Source: an uncultured Prevotella sp. (GTDB lineage: Bacteria; Bacteroidota; Bacteroidia; Bacteroidales; Bacteroidaceae). From it: DNA of 18,178 nucleotides. Below are positions 16,168 through 18,178 of this stretch, piece by piece; the first letter of the stretch is position 1; every line of letters starts with the position of its first letter. Where the stretch lies: NCBI GenBank assembly GCA_900546345.1, contig URCI01000057.1:1-18178 (forward strand), in the 5' to 3' direction. A model generated the notes under the pieces. The model searched no databases, was not told the origin of the DNA, and was given only the letters and a program-made list of their open reading frames with translations. Made by a program: the position numbers and the translations under genes.

Positions 16168-16247
16168 TCAAGAATTCGAGAATGGAAGAAATCCCTGTTC
16201 CAGTCTTATAGATTCAGGAGAGAATCCTTGAATTCTCAAATTCTTGA
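16168..16247. repeat. Long inverted repeat between the two lipoprotein genes
   Basis: TCAAGAATTCGAGAAT (16168-16183) is complementary to 16232-16247 at 15 of 16 positions, with a 48-base loop that itself holds a GATTC/GAATC hairpin. It fills much of the 190-base gap. On the minus strand there is no U-run, and I see no TAnnTTTG promoter in the gap. Confidence 0.75.
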
Positions 16248-16305
16248 CGAAAAGATGATCGATCTCAGAAGTCTCTTTCTTTGATGATCGACGTTGCAGA
16301 TGCTT

Positions 16306-18090
16306 TTATCTTCTCTTGCTCTTGGCTTTCGCCTTAGCAGTAGCCGGCTTGATAAACGGTGCGCCGGTGTCCATCTTCACGTCTACTGTCACTGAGAGCG
16401 TTTTGGTAAAACTGCACTGAGCGGCAAGCCCTGCCGTGGCACCCCAAGGATTGACGATATAGCGTCGGGCGGTGGTGGCATCGTCACCAGTAACTCTGTC
16501 AATCGCTGCATCATCGAAATCCACATCCTTGCCATCGGCTTTGATACTCTTGACGGCCACATCACAGTTAGGATGATCCTTGAGGAGCTTCTCTATGTCG
16601 AGATAGACACCATAGACATTCGAGCAGCTACCATTAACGGTGAAGGTGTAAGTACCGTCAGAACCATCCTTGACAAACACGTCATCGCTCTGCTGGAAGG
16701 CCCAGCCGGTGTCAAAGATGTGCAGGCCGCCCTTATAGGTCTTGGCCACACCGGCGCGCACGACGCTCCACTGATAGCCCATGTACTGATAGAACTTGCC
16801 TTGGTCATCGTACTCGCGGGCACCCCAGACGATGTTGTCCAGTCCGCCCGTCTGTGCATTGCAGTTGGCTTTCTGGCTGAAGCCGAGGATGCGCAGGCTG
16901 CTCTCGTTGGTCGTCATCACAGCGCGTCCGTCTTTGCTCAGGGCAAAGGTAGGCAGTGCCGGTGTGAAGGTGTAAATACCATCCTTGTCAAGCGTGTAGC
17001 TGCCAGTGGTCTCCTTGCCGTCTGGGGCTGTGAACGTGTAGGTGTGGTTACCGCTGTTCATCACGATGGTCACGTCCTCCAGGTTGTCAATCGGCGTGAA
17101 AGCTTTCACGCCCTTGGCGGTTCCATCCTTGGTGTACCAGTCAAAACCAGTGAGCTTATAGGTGACAAGCTTGTCGTTCTTCGGTTCCACAAAGTCCATC
17201 CATCCGTCTTCCAGGGTCGGATAGGCCTCCACCTCAGGAGCCTCGTAGTGGTCGGCATAGTCTTTCGAAACAAAATTGAAGCACAGCCACCACTTGCCCT
17301 CGCCGGAGGTGTCGGGATTGCGCAGCACGGCGAGACGCAGCTGGTTGTTGGTCAGTGTGACGATATGGATGTCCTTTTGCCATCCGGTAGCGTCCTCACG
17401 ATTCTCCCAAGCAGGAGCGTGCAGTAACGGACAGTCCGTCAGGTTGAGTCTGTGGTTGTCGAGATCGAGCAGATAAGTACCGGACTGCGCCTTGGCAACG
17501 CCGTTTTCATCATAGGTCACACTCTGCACGTTGGCACCATTCTTCAAGTCAAAAGTCATGGAACTCTTGAAGATGTTGCCCGTTGCGTCAGTGTTTCCGC
17601 CGGCGGGATCCCAGTTGCTCGTGAAGTTGTTCCACTCAGCATTGGAGGCCGAAGGGTCGCCAAAGGAGATCTCGCCGGAGCAAAGGCCATAGTTGCCGTT
17701 GTCGGGAATCCACGTCTTGCTCTGACCGACGCCACCTGTGAGCATTGTGTAGAGCTCATTATTGACAAAGTCCGCACAGAACTTGTCGACGGTGAAGCGA
17801 GCAGTGTCGCCGTAGACATAAGCGCCGCGGGTGTTCACACCGAAGAGCACGCTATAAGTGCCGGGGAAAGGTATCTTCAAGGTGACATCCTTCTCCTGTG
17901 ACCGTCCTTGCGGCTCAATCCAACTGACCTGATAACGGTCGGCCATGAGGCTCTTCAAATACACGATATTGGGATTCTGCTCATCGTGAGTAATGCTATA
18001 AGCCTGTCCTTCGACGAGGTCGGCCGACGTGACATCCTTGTCGCCGAGATCATAGTCATCGGGAGAGCATGCTGCCATGCCAAAGAGCAT
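16306..18090 (-). CDS. PUL surface lipoprotein (SusE position), start uncertain
   Basis: 594 aa from the first Met in frame, but that start leaves only seven residues before the lipidated Cys8 and no basic N-terminus. The frame continues upstream to 18135 and encodes GLKHYIYAFAGAAL, which is clearly the missing signal peptide, yet contains no ATG, GTG or TTG before the TAA at 18138-18136. The Cys is followed by SPDDYDLGD, an acidic surface-export signal. A PKD/Ig-like domain (about 30-105; FPGTYSVLFGVNTRGAYVYG) is followed by KTWIPD-type beta domains and a C-terminal beta domain (about 430-575). The tail KPATAKAKAKSKRR is strongly basic. Position and build suggest a surface glycan-binding protein, first of the four PUL genes seen here; SusD would be expected just upstream. 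The ligand is unknown. Confidence 0.78.
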   Translation of the reverse strand: MLFGMAACSPDDYDLGDKDVTSADLVEGQAYSITHDEQNPNIVYLKSLMADRYQVSWIEPQGRSQEKDVTLKIPFPGTYSVLFGVNTRGAYVYGDTARFTVDKFCADFVNNELYTMLTGGVGQSKTWIPDNGNYGLCSGEISFGDPSASNAEWNNFTSNWDPAGGNTDATGNIFKSSMTFDLKNGANVQSVTYDENGVAKAQSGTYLLDLDNHRLNLTDCPLLHAPAWENREDATGWQKDIHIVTLTNNQLRLAVLRNPDTSGEGKWWLCFNFVSKDYADHYEAPEVEAYPTLEDGWMDFVEPKNDKLVTYKLTGFDWYTKDGTAKGVKAFTPIDNLEDVTIVMNSGNHTYTFTAPDGKETTGSYTLDKDGIYTFTPALPTFALSKDGRAVMTTNESSLRILGFSQKANCNAQTGGLDNIVWGAREYDDQGKFYQYMGYQWSVVRAGVAKTYKGGLHIFDTGWAFQQSDDVFVKDGSDGTYTFTVNGSCSNVYGVYLDIEKLLKDHPNCDVAVKSIKADGKDVDFDDAAIDRVTGDDATTARRYIVNPWGATAGLAAQCSFTKTLSVTVDVKMDTGAPFIKPATAKAKAKSKRR

Positions 18091-18130
18091 GAGCGCCGCC
18101 CCTGCAAAGGCATAGATATAATGTTTGAGT

Positions 18131-18146
18131 CCACTTTAAAAAGTGG
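18131..18146. repeat. 16-bp inverted repeat at the start of the lipoprotein gene
   Basis: CCACTTTAAAAAGTGG, with 7-bp arms and a 2-base centre, covers the in-frame stop just ahead of the signal-peptide coding sequence. It lies where the start codon should be. Confidence 0.6.
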
Positions 18147-18178
18147 CAATTTAAAATTTTATATGTGTCCGAGACCGG

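Overview
The window looks like a chromosomal segment of a Bacteroidales bacterium, most likely a Prevotella-type species. The evidence is Bacteroidetes-style promoters (TAnnTTTG at -7), almost no Shine-Dalgarno sequences, surface lipoproteins with acidic residues after the lipid-anchored cysteine, a type IX secretion C-terminal sorting domain, and a polysaccharide utilization locus (PUL) with SusE-position proteins. Species identity cannot be fixed from the sequence alone.

Left part (1-5100): the tail of a conserved protein of unknown function (cut by the window edge) overlaps by 23 bases a 744-aa exported helical-repeat protein; the two look translationally coupled. Next comes rubrerythrin, a peroxide-detoxifying protein with its own promoter and terminator. 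It converges with a minus-strand alanine dehydrogenase. Each of the two has its own hairpin terminator in the shared gap.

Middle part (5100-6740): mostly non-coding and the least ordinary stretch. It holds (a) a minus-strand transcription unit with a 28-aa hydrophobic peptide, an unusually good Shine-Dalgarno, a structured 3' region and a 20-bp-stem terminator; (b) seven tandem copies of a 22-bp unit; (c) a 63-aa Ala/Asp/Pro-rich lipoprotein gene with its own promoter and terminator; (d) a roughly 300-base stretch without a credible gene; (e) a candidate small RNA on the minus strand, with promoter, terminator and mutually exclusive base-pairing arms. A large MscS-family mechanosensitive channel (848 aa) starts just beyond, reading right.

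Right part (9400-18178): four minus-strand genes form the distal part of a PUL. In transcription order they are a SusE-position surface lipoprotein, a second surface lipoprotein with two duplicated C-terminal modules, a GH5 endo-glucanase with a type IX sorting tail, and a GH31 enzyme with an inserted PA14 domain. The GH31-PA14 plus GH5 pairing resembles xyloglucan loci: surface proteins capture the glycan, GH5 cuts the backbone outside the cell, and GH31 would trim xylose (or glucose) from imported oligosaccharides. The SusC/SusD pair and regulator would be expected to the right, outside the window. The first lipoprotein lacks a credible start codon for its signal peptide, and sizeable inverted repeats sit at two gene junctions of this operon and just upstream of it.
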